DNA from: Acidisoma cellulosilyticum
GTDB taxonomy: Bacteria; Pseudomonadota; Alphaproteobacteria; Acetobacterales; Acetobacteraceae
NCBI RefSeq assembly: GCF_020621385.1
Contig: NZ_JAESVA010000007.1
Span: 186,001-250,000 of the forward strand
DNA length: 64,000 nt
Direction of reading: 5' to 3'
The position numbers and the translations under genes are program-made. This document shows positions 8,344 to 17,257 of the stretch, piece by piece (the stretch's first letter is position 1; each line of letters opens with the position of its first letter). Under the pieces are notes generated by a model, which made no database searches, was not told the origin of the DNA, and worked only from the letters and a program-made list of their open reading frames with translations.

Positions 8344-8970
8344 TTACAGCCCGGCCACAGACGGGGGCGGAAACGCGCGCACGCCTGTTTCAGTCAGGAT
8401 CGCATTGAGCTTCTGGTCGAAGGGACCGGTCGGCACAAGCGGCATCTCCTGCGCGGCAAAGGCGCAGCCGATGCGGAGCGCGCCCGGCAGTTGCGCCAGG
8501 CTGCGGTCATAGAAGCCGCCGCCATAGCCGAGGCGGTTGCCGAAACGGTCGAAACCGAGCAGCGGCATGAGCAGGATCGCGGGCTTAACCTCCAACCCGT
8601 CCGGGTGGCTGGTGCCGAAGCGGCCGGGCAGCAGGGCGTCGCCCGGACGCCAAAGGCGGAAAACCAGCGGCTCCCCCCGTTTGCCGGTGACGGGCAGTCC
8701 GATGGGATGACCGCGTTCGGCCAGGGCGACGAGGAGCGGGCGGATATCGATCTCATCCCCCATCGGCCAGAAGCCGGAGATGGTCGCGCCCGCGGGCAGG
8801 CTGAAATGGTTGAGAAAATGCGGAACGAGCGCCGCGCCGAGCGCCGGGTCCATGCCCTGCCGCCGCTCGGCCATCGCCAGACGCGCCGCCGCTTTGGCGG
8901 CAATCAGCGCGGCATCTTCGACCGGAGGGGAGGGAAAGTGCGGAGCCGCCATGGCCGTTGGCGTATTCAT
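8344..8970 (-). CDS. fthC: 5-formyltetrahydrofolate cyclo-ligase
   Basis: 208 residues. The diagnostic C-terminal motif GYGGGFYDRSL is near residues 148-158, and the N-terminal LAMAERR segment aligns with the ATP-binding Arg/Lys region. The enzyme converts 5-formyl-THF to 5,10-methenyl-THF with ATP. The position is typical: zapA and the 6S RNA candidate lie directly upstream on the same strand and the YmdB-type gene directly downstream. The gene is also called ygfA or fau. Confidence 0.92.
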   Translation of the reverse strand: MNTPTAMAAPHFPSPPVEDAALIAAKAAARLAMAERRQGMDPALGAALVPHFLNHFSLPAGATISGFWPMGDEIDIRPLLVALAERGHPIGLPVTGKRGEPLVFRLWRPGDALLPGRFGTSHPDGLEVKPAILLMPLLGFDRFGNRLGYGGGFYDRSLAQLPGALRIGCAFAAQEMPLVPTGPFDQKLNAILTETGVRAFPPPSVAGL

Positions 8971-8982
8971 CCTCCTAGAGCC

Positions 8983-9102
8983 TGCTTGTGCAGGTGGGCA
9001 CCAGATACCATGACCAGGATCATGACAGAGCCAGTTCCCAAGGAGAATGCTTATCGGCCCCAGGGATGATTTACCTATCGAACCGGGCAGCCCCGCACAG
9101 CA
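8983..9102 (-). ncRNA. ssrS: 6S RNA candidate
   Basis: The 135-bp gap between zapA and fthC holds no ORF but has a rod-like structure on the minus strand. GUGCGGG (rc of 9092-9098) pairs with CCUGCAC (rc of 8988-8994) as a closing stem, followed by further short paired blocks, with an unpaired C/G-rich middle around CCCUGGGGCC. 6S RNA sits in exactly this place between zapA and the cyclo-ligase gene in many proteobacteria. The ends are approximate. Identification rests on synteny and a hand fold, not on a covariance model. Confidence 0.55.
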
Positions 9103-9105
9103 TAC

Positions 9106-9504
9106 TTAGGCGCGTTCGAGAGCGTCTGCAATCTCTTCCGCCTTGGCCGCAAGGCGCTGCACGGTTGCGTCGAATTCAGGGTCGATGACCGTCACATAGA
9201 CGATCTCGGGTTCCGGCGCGGGCTGGACTGCGGCCGCCGGCTGCACGGGGGCCGGCATGGTCGCGGGCGCCGCCTGGATTGCGGCATGAGCCTCGGCCAG
9301 AGCCGCTTCCTTGTCATGCAAGTCGTCGGCGAGCAGCAGGGAGGCCAGCAGCAAAAGGCGGGCTTCACCTTGCTGGCCGATGGCCTTCACGCTGTCGATA
9401 CGGCGCTGCAGCAGCTGCGCCATGGCGCTGAGATGACCTTCCTGGCCATCCTCGCAGCCGACGAGGTAGTTGTAGCCGTTAATATACAAATTTACCTGTG
9501 CCAT
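9106..9504 (-). CDS. zapA: cell division protein ZapA
   Basis: 132 residues. It starts with the family pattern AQVNLYINGYNYLVGCEDGQE and an LSAMAQLLQRRIDSVK helix; ZapA bundles FtsZ filaments at mid-cell. The C-terminal part is a predicted coiled coil, here interrupted by an Ala/Pro-rich stretch (residues 76-98), so the protein is longer than the ~100-residue enteric form, as is common in alphaproteobacteria. It lies 40 bp downstream of a small coiled-coil gene and upstream of the 6S RNA candidate. Confidence 0.9.
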   Translation of the reverse strand: MAQVNLYINGYNYLVGCEDGQEGHLSAMAQLLQRRIDSVKAIGQQGEARLLLLASLLLADDLHDKEAALAEAHAAIQAAPATMPAPVQPAAAVQPAPEPEIVYVTVIDPEFDATVQRLAAKAEEIADALERA

Positions 9505-9544
9505 GCCGGCCTCCGTCCTGCTTGCTGTTCCCGGTCAGCGGGGA

Positions 9545-9805
9545 TCAGGATTGCCGCTCGATACCAAGGGCATTCCGCAAGCCGCCGATGAGATCGTCAA
9601 GCTTGGCCACGATTTCCTGGCGGGGCGTCTCATCCGCCGCCGGGGCGGGGGCTGCGGCAACCGCCGGTTGGGCAGGCAAGGTGCCGTCAGTTTCAGATGG
9701 GTCAAAGGCCAGAGCGGGACGAGGTTTGCCAACCTGCGCAGCGATTCTATTCAATGCTGCTTCCAGCCGGCCGAGCGCCAAGCTGGTGTCCTCGAATTCT
9801 GCCAT
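9545..9805 (-). CDS. small hypothetical protein upstream of zapA
   Basis: 86 residues with a helical N-terminus (FEDTSLALGRLEAALNRIA), an Ala/Pro-rich linker (residues 40-60) and a second helix ending in LRNALGIERQS. A small coiled-coil protein in this position ahead of zapA is common in alphaproteobacteria (DUF4164-like), but I assign the family only tentatively. The function is unknown; co-transcription with zapA suggests a cell-division link. The opposing gene starts within 100 bp. Confidence 0.65.
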   Translation of the reverse strand: MAEFEDTSLALGRLEAALNRIAAQVGKPRPALAFDPSETDGTLPAQPAVAAAPAPAADETPRQEIVAKLDDLIGGLRNALGIERQS

Positions 9806-9885
9806 TGGGCCTCTAGTCTAATATGTCTGAACCGTGCTTCGTCGCATCAGCACAGGTCAGGCGATTAAGGTCAAGGATTTCGCTT

Positions 9886-10299
9886 ATGCGGGCGGGGCCG
9901 CCGGCTGTCACGATTCACGGGCTTGAGGACGGCGAAATGGTGCTGCGCCTGCGGCGGCCGGTGACGCTGCTTTCGGCGCCGGGGGCCGCCCTTTATGCCG
10001 GTGCCGGCTGGTGGCGGGCGCTGATCGCGACGCTGCGCGCCCGGCATCCGGATAGGGTTTTCACGGATGTTCTGGACTGTGCCGACGCCCCGGGTCGTGC
10101 GGCCGAGGCCTTGCGGGCCGGCCAGACGCGCATTCTGTTCTATCCTGAAAATCCGGCGAATGTCGTCGCCGTCCAGGCGATGGCCGAGGCCTGCGGGGCA
10201 GAGGTCTGGACCGCGCGACCCGAAGCGCTCGACCTGGCCGTCAGAGGCGCAGACCGGAAGCTTGCGGCCTGGCTTGCGGGGCCTGAGACCTCGGGGTGA
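9886..10299 (+). CDS. conserved hypothetical protein
   Basis: 137 residues from the ATG at 9886, which has AAGGA 8 bp upstream; an in-frame ATG at 9823 would add 21 residues but crowds the divergent gene. No signal peptide or membrane segment. The sequence has alternating strands and helices: a beta-rich start (VTIHGLEDGEMVLRLRRP), then GARLAYAGAGWW-like and RHPDRVFTDVLDCADAPG segments, ending in a helix rich in Ala. I do not recognise a family. It is divergent from the zapA unit and sits 110 bp before thiE. Confidence 0.6.
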   Translation: MRAGPPAVTIHGLEDGEMVLRLRRPVTLLSAPGAALYAGAGWWRALIATLRARHPDRVFTDVLDCADAPGRAAEALRAGQTRILFYPENPANVVAVQAMAEACGAEVWTARPEALDLAVRGADRKLAAWLAGPETSG

Positions 10300-10409
10300 C
10301 AAGCGGGGGGAGTTTCGCTAACTCCTTCGGCTTATCCTGACGCTCGTTTTCCCTTGTCTTCACCCGCGGCGATCAAAATGATCCTCGCCTTTTTTCGGGC
10401 CGCTCGATC

Positions 10410-11063
10410 ATGTCCGGTGATAGTCCCTGCCGCCTCTACCTCATCACGCCTGCGGCCTTCGACCCTGCGATCTTTCGTGATCAGCTGGCCGCCGCCCTTG
10501 ATGCCGGCGATGTCGGTGCCGTGCAGCTGCGGCTGAAGGACGCGAGCGACGATGACGTGCGCCGGGCGATCGACCTGCTGCGCCCGGTCGCCCAGCAGCG
10601 CGACGTCGCCTTTCTGCTCAATGACCGGCCGGATCTGGCGGTCGCGACCGGCTGCGACGGCGCCCATGTCGGGCAGGACGATACCAAGGCGCGTGACGCG
10701 CGGCGCATCCTCGGCCCCGATCTCACGCTCGGCGTCTCCTGCCATGGCAGCCGTGAACTCGCCATGGAAGCGGGGGAGGCGGGGGCGGACTACGTCGCCT
10801 TCGGCGCCTTCTACCCGACAGGGTCGAAGGCCGATGCGCCGGTCGAGGCCGAGCTTGAGGTATTGGCCTGGTGGCATGAGATCATGGAATTGCCCTCCGT
10901 CGCCATCGGCGGCATCACGGTCGAGAATTGCGCGCCTCTGGTGACGACAGGCGCGGATTTCCTGGCCGTGATCAGCGCCGTCTGGTCCCATCCCGATGGC
11001 CCGGCCGCCGGGGTGCGCAGCATGAATGCGGCGATCGCAGCGGCCCCGCCCGCTGCGGTGTAA
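10410..11063 (+). CDS. thiE: thiamine-phosphate synthase
   Basis: 217 residues. Family motifs in order: LYLITP (residues 10-15), VQLRLKD (near 37-43), LLNDRPDLA (near 69-77), GAHVGQDD (near 84-91) and VSCHG (near 109). The enzyme joins HMP-pyrophosphate and the thiazole phosphate to give thiamine phosphate. The family usually shows G-x-I-F-P-T-x-S-K; here it is [11 protein letters not shown], consistent. I see no TPP riboswitch in the 110 bp upstream. Spacing to pyrD is 40 bp, so shared transcription is possible. Confidence 0.9.
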   Translation: MSGDSPCRLYLITPAAFDPAIFRDQLAAALDAGDVGAVQLRLKDASDDDVRRAIDLLRPVAQQRDVAFLLNDRPDLAVATGCDGAHVGQDDTKARDARRILGPDLTLGVSCHGSRELAMEAGEAGADYVAFGAFYPTGSKADAPVEAELEVLAWWHEIMELPSVAIGGITVENCAPLVTTGADFLAVISAVWSHPDGPAAGVRSMNAAIAAAPPAAV

Positions 11064-11103
11064 AGCCGCTTAAACATAAACATATCGTTATGGATTGCCG
11101 CCC

Positions 11104-12165
11104 ATGGCCCCGCTGACCGCGCTGGCACTGCCCCTTCTGCGCCGTATGGAGGCGGAACGCGCCCATAGGCTGGCCATCCTGGCCATGCGGCTTGGTTTCG
11201 CGGCCGAAAATCAGAAGGCCGACCCACTGCGCCTGGGTCTGAAGGTCGCCGGCATGACCTTCAAGAACCCGATCGGTCTGGCCGCCGGTTTCGACAAGGA
11301 TGCGGTGGCGCTGCGCTCCCTCATGCGGATGGGTTTCGGCTTCGTCGAAGCTGGCACCGTGACCCCGCTTCCGCAGGCGGGCAATCCCGAGCCGCGGCTG
11401 TTCCGGCTGACCGAGGATCAGGCGATCATCAATCGCATGGGCTTCAACAATAAGGGCATCAAGCCCTTCGAGCGGCAGCTGGCGCGCCATCGCCGCATCG
11501 TGCCCGTGGGCGCTAATATCGGCGTCAACAAGGAAGGCGCGGACCCCGAGCGCGACTATCCCGAACTGCTGCGACAGGTGGCGCCCGTCTGCAATTACGT
11601 CGTCGTGAACGTGTCCTCGCCCAATACGCCGGGTCTGCGCGATCTGCAGAGCGAGGAGCGGATTGCCGGCATTCTGGCCGCCATGCGCGCCGCCGTCCCC
11701 GACGCGCCGCCGATCTTCGTGAAGCTCGCCCCCGATCTGTCGGTCGAGGGGATGGAGGCGGTGATCGAGGTCGCGGTCAATGCCGGGATCGCCGGTCTGA
11801 TCCTGACCAATACCACCACCGCCCGGCCTGATAGCCTGCGCAGTCCGCATGCGACGGAGACGGGTGGTCTGTCCGGCCGACCGTTGTTCACGCGCTCCAC
11901 CGCCATGCTGGCCCGCGCCTCCCTCGCCGCGCGCGGACGGCTGGCGCTGATCGGTGTCGGCGGTGTCGCGTCCGGCGCGGATGCGCTCGCCAAGATCCAT
12001 GCCGGGGCCGATCTGGTGCAGGTCTATACGGCCTTCATCTATCAGGGACCGAAGCTGATCGCGCGCATCAAGGCCGATCTGGACAAGGCGGTGAAATCGG
12101 CCGGCGTGAAAAGCATCGCCGAGCTGAAGGGCATCGGCGCGGATGCGCTGGCAAAAGGGATTTGA
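11104..12165 (+). CDS. pyrD: dihydroorotate dehydrogenase, quinone-dependent (class 2)
   Basis: 353 residues from the ATG at 11104; an in-frame TTG at 11095 would add three. The N-terminal helical membrane-association segment (residues 1-35) marks class 2. FMN/active-site motifs: NPIGLAAGFDKDA (near 53-65), FVEAGTVTPLPQAGNPEPR (near 80), NINVNKE-like GANIGVNKE (near 138), VNVSSPNTPGLR with the catalytic Ser (near 168-179) and LTNTT (near 234). It oxidises dihydroorotate to orotate with a quinone in the inner membrane. Its stop overlaps the next ATG by one base. Confidence 0.95.
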   Translation: MAPLTALALPLLRRMEAERAHRLAILAMRLGFAAENQKADPLRLGLKVAGMTFKNPIGLAAGFDKDAVALRSLMRMGFGFVEAGTVTPLPQAGNPEPRLFRLTEDQAIINRMGFNNKGIKPFERQLARHRRIVPVGANIGVNKEGADPERDYPELLRQVAPVCNYVVVNVSSPNTPGLRDLQSEERIAGILAAMRAAVPDAPPIFVKLAPDLSVEGMEAVIEVAVNAGIAGLILTNTTTARPDSLRSPHATETGGLSGRPLFTRSTAMLARASLAARGRLALIGVGGVASGADALAKIHAGADLVQVYTAFIYQGPKLIARIKADLDKAVKSAGVKSIAELKGIGADALAKGI

Positions 12166-13013
12166 TGATGCGTCACCTGGAAGGCCTCGCTCCGATTGCG
12201 GATGATTATGACGGCTTCATCCTCGATCTGTGGGGCGTCATCCATGACGGACGAAAGCTGTTACCGCATTCCAAAGCGACGCTGGAAGCGCTGCGGGCGC
12301 GGGGCAAACGCATCGTCATGCTGTCCAATGCGCCGCGCCGGGCCGAAATGGCGGCGAAAGGCCTGACCCGGCTTGGCATTCCGCCCGAACTTTATGACGG
12401 CGTCATGACGAGCGGCGAGAATGTGTGGGAGGCGCTGCGCACGCGTGACGATCCCTTTTACGCCAAGCTTGGCCGCCGCGTCTTCTTTCTCGGGCCGCCG
12501 CGCGACCTGCCGCTGATCGAGGGGTTGGACCTCGACCTGGCATTGACCCCGGCGGAGGCCGATTTCGTGCTGAATGTCGGCGCGGATGAGGGGATCAACG
12601 ACCGCGATTTGGCGCCGCATCTGCCCGCCCTGGAAGCCTGCCTGGCGGCCAAACTGCCGATGGTCTGCGCCAATCCCGACCTGATCATCGTGCGCGACGG
12701 CGAGCAGATCATCTGCGCCGGTCTTCTGGCTGAACATTATGCCCGGATGGGCGGCGAATTCCGCTGGCGCGGCAAGCCCAGCCCCGAAGTCTATGGCCCG
12801 ACGCTGGCCATGCTGGGCGTCGCGCCCGAGCGCGTGCTGGCCGTGGGCGATGCGCTGCGCACCGATATCGCGGGCGCGGAAACGGCCGGTCTCGCATCCT
12901 GCTGGGTTCTGGACGGCATCCATGACCTGGCCGGCAAGCACGACCTGGCCGAGCAGGAAGCGACGGCCGCGGGTCTTGCACCCTTGGCGACGCTTCCTAG
13001 CTTCCGGTGGTGA
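12165..13013 (+). CDS. HAD-IIA family sugar-phosphatase-like hydrolase (TIGR01459 type)
   Basis: 282 residues from the ATG at 12165 (another ATG follows directly). HAD motif I is altered but clear: FILDLWGVIHDG near residues 18-29; motif II is VMLSNAPRR (near 46) and motifs III/IV are GKPSPEVYG and VGDALRTDIAGA (near 204 and 224). Class IIA caps act on small phosphates such as nucleotides or glycerol phosphate. It is translationally coupled to pyrD (TGATG) and to trehalase (TGATG), so the three are one operon. The substrate is unknown. Confidence 0.85.
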   Translation: MMRHLEGLAPIADDYDGFILDLWGVIHDGRKLLPHSKATLEALRARGKRIVMLSNAPRRAEMAAKGLTRLGIPPELYDGVMTSGENVWEALRTRDDPFYAKLGRRVFFLGPPRDLPLIEGLDLDLALTPAEADFVLNVGADEGINDRDLAPHLPALEACLAAKLPMVCANPDLIIVRDGEQIICAGLLAEHYARMGGEFRWRGKPSPEVYGPTLAMLGVAPERVLAVGDALRTDIAGAETAGLASCWVLDGIHDLAGKHDLAEQEATAAGLAPLATLPSFRW

Positions 13014-14650
13014 TGACATATTCCTTTCGCCTCACCGTCCTCGCCGCCGGGGTTCTGGCCCCCATCCTGAGCCATCAGGCCCTGGCGCGAACGCCCGAGC
13101 CTCAGCCGCCCTCGGTCATTTTCGGGGATCTGTATCGCGCCGTCGAAATGGCGCAGATCTTCCCTGATCAGAAGACCTTCGCGGACGCGATCCCGATGTC
13201 TTCTCCCGCCAGCATCATGAAGGATTACGCGGCCGAGAAGGGAAAGCCTGACTTCAAACTCGCCGATTTCGTGCAGGCGCATTTCAAGCAGCCGGTGCTG
13301 AAGACCGTCTCCTACCAGCGCCGCGCGGGCGAAACCGTCAGCGATTACATCAACGACATGTGGACGGTGCTGCTGCGCCAGCCCGACGAGGCCGAGCCTT
13401 ATTCGTCGCTCCTCACGCTGCCGGCACCCTATATCGTGCCGGGTGGGCGCTTCAGCGAAATCTATTACTGGGACACGTATTTTACGATGCTTGGCCTGGA
13501 GCAGGACGGTCAGGGCGCGATCGCGCGGGATATGCTGCGCAATATCGCCTCCCTCATCACCCGCTACGGTCATATGCCCAACGGCAATCGCAGCTATTAC
13601 CTCAGCCGGTCGCAGCCGCCTTTCTTCTCGGCCATGGTCGATCTGCTGGCGCAGAAGAATGGCCCCGCTGTCTACAAGACCTATCTGCCCGTGATGCGGA
13701 CCGAATATGAATATTGGATGCAGGGCGCGGCCGATCTGAAACCCGGCCAGGCAAGTGGCAATGTCGTGAAACTGGCTGACGGCACCTTGCTCAATCGTTT
13801 CTGGTCTGCCAGCGACACGCCGCGCGACGAAAGTTTCCGCGAGGATATCGAGACCGCGAAAACGTCGCGGGAGACGCCGTCCGTTCTGTACCGCAATCTG
13901 CGCGCGGGCGCGGAATCGGGTTGGGATTACAGTTCCCGCTGGTTCGCGGACGGCCGCACGATGTCGACGATCGACACGACCGATATTCTGCCGGTCGATC
14001 TGAACAGCGAGATGTTTCATTTGGAAAGTGCGCTGTCCTATGCTTATGGCCTGGACGGCAATAAGGCAGAGGCGAAGGTCTTTGCAGCCCGCGCCGCCAA
14101 GCGTCAGGCAGCGATCCAGCATGTGATGTGGGACAGCGCCGAGGGCGACTTCCATGATTATAACTGGAAGACCAAGCAGCTGACGCCGGTTCTGTCGGCC
14201 GCGACCGTGGTGCCGCTGTTCTTCCATGTCGCGACGGATGCGGAAGGCGCGCGCGTCGCCACGGTGGTGCAGGCGAGGCTGCTGGCGCCAGGCGGTATTC
14301 TGACCACGACCGCCAATACCGGTCAGCAATGGGACGCACCGAACGGCTGGGCGCCGCTGCAATGGATGGCGGTGCAGGGATTCCGCAACTACGGCAATCC
14401 TGATCTTGCCAAGACCATCGCGGAGCGCTGGGAAACCCGCGTGAACGAAGGCTTCGCCCGCGACGGCGTGCTGGTCGAGAAATACAATGTCGCGGCGCCT
14501 GCGGGCAGCAGCGCGGGCGGCCATGGCGGCGAATACGCGCTGCAGGTCGGCTTCGGCTGGACCAATGGCGTGCAGGCGGCGCTGATGGCGGAATACCCGC
14601 TGCCGCAGCCGAAGGCGGCGACCACAGCGCCGGCTGCGGCATCGCCCTGA
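13013..14650 (+). CDS. treA: periplasmic trehalase (GH37)
   Basis: 545 residues from the ATG at 13013. Residues 1-25 are a signal peptide ending QALA before RTPEP. Both GH37 signatures are present: PGGRFSEIYYWDTYF near residues 142-156 and QWDAPNGWAPLQ near 439-450. The catalytic Asp lies in ESGWDYSSRW (near 303-312) and the Glu in GGHGGEYALQ (near 502). It hydrolyses trehalose to two glucose in the periplasm. It overlaps the HAD gene by one base. A glucokinase is encoded elsewhere in the window and could use the glucose after uptake. Confidence 0.95.
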   Translation: MTYSFRLTVLAAGVLAPILSHQALARTPEPQPPSVIFGDLYRAVEMAQIFPDQKTFADAIPMSSPASIMKDYAAEKGKPDFKLADFVQAHFKQPVLKTVSYQRRAGETVSDYINDMWTVLLRQPDEAEPYSSLLTLPAPYIVPGGRFSEIYYWDTYFTMLGLEQDGQGAIARDMLRNIASLITRYGHMPNGNRSYYLSRSQPPFFSAMVDLLAQKNGPAVYKTYLPVMRTEYEYWMQGAADLKPGQASGNVVKLADGTLLNRFWSASDTPRDESFREDIETAKTSRETPSVLYRNLRAGAESGWDYSSRWFADGRTMSTIDTTDILPVDLNSEMFHLESALSYAYGLDGNKAEAKVFAARAAKRQAAIQHVMWDSAEGDFHDYNWKTKQLTPVLSAATVVPLFFHVATDAEGARVATVVQARLLAPGGILTTTANTGQQWDAPNGWAPLQWMAVQGFRNYGNPDLAKTIAERWETRVNEGFARDGVLVEKYNVAAPAGSSAGGHGGEYALQVGFGWTNGVQAALMAEYPLPQPKAATTAPAAASP

Positions 14651-14662
14651 CAAAAATGCACT

Positions 14663-14692
14663 CAAATCTGTCTTCCGCGCACGACAGATTTG
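14663..14692. terminator. hairpin after trehalase
   Basis: A perfect 10-bp inverted repeat, CAAATCTGTC / GACAGATTTG, with a 10-nt loop lies 13 bp after the trehalase stop and before a convergent gene. There is no T tract, so intrinsic termination is only suggested. Confidence 0.5.
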
Positions 14693-14827
14693 GGGCGTTT
14701 CCAACTAAACCTGACGGCTGCTAGGCGTAAGGATGATGAAACAAATTTTTCTTTCCTGGAAGCGTGATCATTGAACTTGTTCTGTTGGTCCATCTGCAGT
14801 CCAGGTGGCAGACGCCATCCTGGGCAA

Positions 14828-15832
14828 TTACCGATAAAACGCCGGGCGGTCTGGCTGCTCGACCTCCACCCGCGCGCCGCTGCGCCAGGCTTTGAGGCAG
14901 GCATCCGTCACCAGCATGGTCATGTAACCGTCCCAGGCGGTTGATCCCTCATTCGTGCGCCCGGTGAGGATGGAGAGGATCCAGGCCTCGAATTGCAGCC
15001 GATAGGCATCGGCGAAGCGTGCGCGCCAATCGCCCGGCACCACCAGCCCGTCCCTTGCGGCATGGCGCAGCGAGGTCGGCGGTCCCGGACGCAGGGACAG
15101 CGTGCCCGTCTCACAGACAAGTTCGGCCTGCACGTCGTAGCCGTAGCGCGCGTCGGTATAGACTTCGATATCGACGACCGCGCCCGACGCGCTTTGCAGC
15201 ACGATGAATTGCGGCTTCCGTCCGGGCGCGTGGCGCGGTTCCGGCGGGCTGATGACGGTGGCGGAAGCGATCTCCTCGCCCAGCACGAAACGCGCGGCAT
15301 CGAATTCATGGCCGGCGGAACTGGCGATGATGAGGTCCGAGGTAAGATAGCTGGGTGAGCTTTCATTGCGGTGCTGGCAATGGAGGAACAGGGGTGCGCC
15401 GATCTCACCATTGGCGACGACCCGCCGCATCTCGGCATAGCCTGGGTCGAAGCGGCGCATATAGCCGACCTGCACAAGCCGCCGCCCCGCTGCCATCTCG
15501 GCGTGGAGAATGGCCTCGGCTTCCGTGCGTTCAGCGGCCAGCGGCTTTTCGATCATCACGGGCTTGCCGGCGGCGATGGCTTTCAGGCCGAGGGCCGCAT
15601 GCGTGCCGTCCGGCGAGCAGACGAGGACCGCATCGACCTCCGGATGCGCGATCAAGTCATCGGCTTGCGCCAGGGCAATGACATCGAGTTCTCGGGAGAG
15701 GGCCGAGGCCCGCGCCGCGTCGAAATCCTGTACCGCGGTCAATCGCGCGCCGGGAATGCCACCGGCGAGCTTGCGGGCATGGTCGGTACCCATGACGCCG
15801 GTGCCGATGACACCGATTCTAACCTCGCTCAT
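14828..15832 (-). CDS. Gfo/Idh/MocA oxidoreductase, inositol 2-dehydrogenase-like
   Basis: 334 residues. The N-terminal Rossmann motif is GVIGTGVMGTDHARK (residues 7-21); EKPLA (near 95-99) is the conserved Lys-Pro of the family, and SAGHEFDAARF (near 175) contains the catalytic His/Asp region of inositol dehydrogenases. These enzymes oxidise cyclitols or sugars with NAD. It overlaps the upstream SDR gene by ATGA, so both are one unit, plausibly for polyol or inositol-like substrates. Without the rest of an iol cluster the substrate stays open. Confidence 0.8.
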   Translation of the reverse strand: MSEVRIGVIGTGVMGTDHARKLAGGIPGARLTAVQDFDAARASALSRELDVIALAQADDLIAHPEVDAVLVCSPDGTHAALGLKAIAAGKPVMIEKPLAAERTEAEAILHAEMAAGRRLVQVGYMRRFDPGYAEMRRVVANGEIGAPLFLHCQHRNESSPSYLTSDLIIASSAGHEFDAARFVLGEEIASATVISPPEPRHAPGRKPQFIVLQSASGAVVDIEVYTDARYGYDVQAELVCETGTLSLRPGPPTSLRHAARDGLVVPGDWRARFADAYRLQFEAWILSILTGRTNEGSTAWDGYMTMLVTDACLKAWRSGARVEVEQPDRPAFYR

Positions 15833-16656
15833 TGGGCAAGCTCCGGAAGGGACAAGGGCGCATCCGGGATCGGCATCTGGTCTGCCGCCCCCCAGATCGA
15901 CTGATCGTAATTCACGACAGCACCGGTCATCAGCCCGGCATCCTCCGAGACCAGGAAATTCACGGCCCGCGCGGCCTCGGCTGGGTCGATGAGGCGGCCG
16001 AAGGGCTGCTCGCTTGCGACCTTGCTCAACCAGTCGGCGTCGCCGCGCTCGGTCGTTTGAAGGGCAATCTCATGATCGGAGGCCATCCAGCCGAGGTTGA
16101 TCTGGTTGACGCGGATGCGGTTCTTCATGACGGCGAAGGCAGTATTGGCGGTCAGCGTCGCCAGCGCGCCCTTGGAGGTGGAATAGGCGCTGAGGAAGGG
16201 CTGGCCCGAGAGCGCGGACATGGAGCCGATATTGCAGATGGCGCCGGCAATGTTGTGGCGGATCATCTGGCGGATGGCGGCCTGCATGAGAAAAAACGGC
16301 CCGCGCAGATTGGTCGCCATCATGCGGTCGAATAGTTCGGGCGTGGTATCGAGGATGGTACCGCGGTCGGTCAGCGCCCCGGCATTGACCAGCACATGCA
16401 GCGCGCCGGATTCGGCTTCCGTTTCATTGACGACGCGTTTGCAATCAGCGACGGAGGTGAGGTCCGCTCGGATGAAATGGGTGGAGCATCCGGTCTCTGC
16501 CTCAATCCTTTGGGCGAGAGCCTTGCCCTTCTCGGCGGAGCGCCCGGTGATGACGAGGCCGGCGGCACCGGCCTCCGCCAGTCTCAGCGCGATCGCTGCC
16601 CCCAGACCCTGCGTCGCCCCGGCGACGAGGCAGATTTTGCCGTCCATTTTATTCAT
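15829..16656 (-). CDS. SDR family oxidoreductase
   Basis: 275 residues, classical SDR. The coenzyme motif is GATQGLGAAIA (residues 12-22), NAG is present as VNAGALTD (near 87), the catalytic Ser is in GSMSALSG (near 142) and the Tyr-x-x-x-Lys is YSTSK (near 158). It ends in a proline-rich tail after NYDQSIWG. Coupled to the downstream Gfo/Idh/MocA dehydrogenase through ATGA. Likely acts on the same sugar or polyol path; the substrate is not known. Confidence 0.8.
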   Translation of the reverse strand: MNKMDGKICLVAGATQGLGAAIALRLAEAGAAGLVITGRSAEKGKALAQRIEAETGCSTHFIRADLTSVADCKRVVNETEAESGALHVLVNAGALTDRGTILDTTPELFDRMMATNLRGPFFLMQAAIRQMIRHNIAGAICNIGSMSALSGQPFLSAYSTSKGALATLTANTAFAVMKNRIRVNQINLGWMASDHEIALQTTERGDADWLSKVASEQPFGRLIDPAEAARAVNFLVSEDAGLMTGAVVNYDQSIWGAADQMPIPDAPLSLPELAQ

Positions 16657-16756
16657 GTTCTTGGTCTTCGGGCGTTTCCAGGCGCCCTTGATGGACGCTC
16701 CGATTGATGGCGCCGAGAATAGGCCGCGTTGCGGTTCAGGAAAGCTCAGAAATCCA

Positions 16757-17197
16757 TCAGAATTGCCTCAAAAGACGATCATTATTGCTCGGCAAGCTGG
16801 GATGGGCCTCGGCCCAGCGGCCGTTCTGCGTGCGCCCGCCATAGCCGTAGGCGTCACCGTCAACCGCTTGGACCAGGACGTAGCATTCCGTGTGCAGAGG
16901 CCCGAGGAGTTTTTCCATCTCGGTATAAGTCGCCTTCACGAAGCTTGCCGTGTCCGCCTTCGTATTGGTCCCCGCCGTGATCTTGATATCGAGCCAGAAA
17001 GCGGACAATCCGGCCGCCGTCGGATGCTGGCCGGCAATGAACCAGCCTTCGGGATCGGCGGATTCGACGAGCACGGCCGTCACCTCCGGCTGCTTGCCGA
17101 GTTTTTCTGCCGCCAGCTGCGATGCCAGGGCCGCGATCTGCGGGCGGAGATGCGGCTGCGGGTTCGGCGTCGTGTAGCGGATGGTGATCATCGGCAT
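16757..17197 (-). CDS. tautomerase family protein
   Basis: 146 residues from the ATG at 17197, which has AGGAG just upstream; the longer open frame upstream runs into the divergent regulator. The protein starts MPMITIRY, giving the Pro that becomes N-terminal and acts as the general base in 4-oxalocrotonate-tautomerase-like enzymes. The length (about twice 4-OT) suggests a fused two-repeat or MIF/MSAD-like form. It is divergent from a LysR regulator across a short AT-rich region with an inverted repeat, the standard arrangement for regulator and target. Confidence 0.72.
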   Translation of the reverse strand: MPMITIRYTTPNPQPHLRPQIAALASQLAAEKLGKQPEVTAVLVESADPEGWFIAGQHPTAAGLSAFWLDIKITAGTNTKADTASFVKATYTEMEKLLGPLHTECYVLVQAVDGDAYGYGGRTQNGRWAEAHPSLPSNNDRLLRQF

Positions 17198-17257
17198 CTT
17201 GGTCTCCTTTTCGGTTTTGCTGCCGATGATGATGGCGGCCTGTCTTTGATATGAAAA

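Noticed and set aside
10300-10409. TPP riboswitch upstream of thiE
   Set aside because: The CUGAGA and other conserved THI-box segments were not found in this 110-bp gap.
12791-14704. 637-codon open frame on the minus strand across trehalase
   Set aside because: Runs antisense through a clear GH37 trehalase and has no domain pattern; long antisense frames are expected at this GC content.
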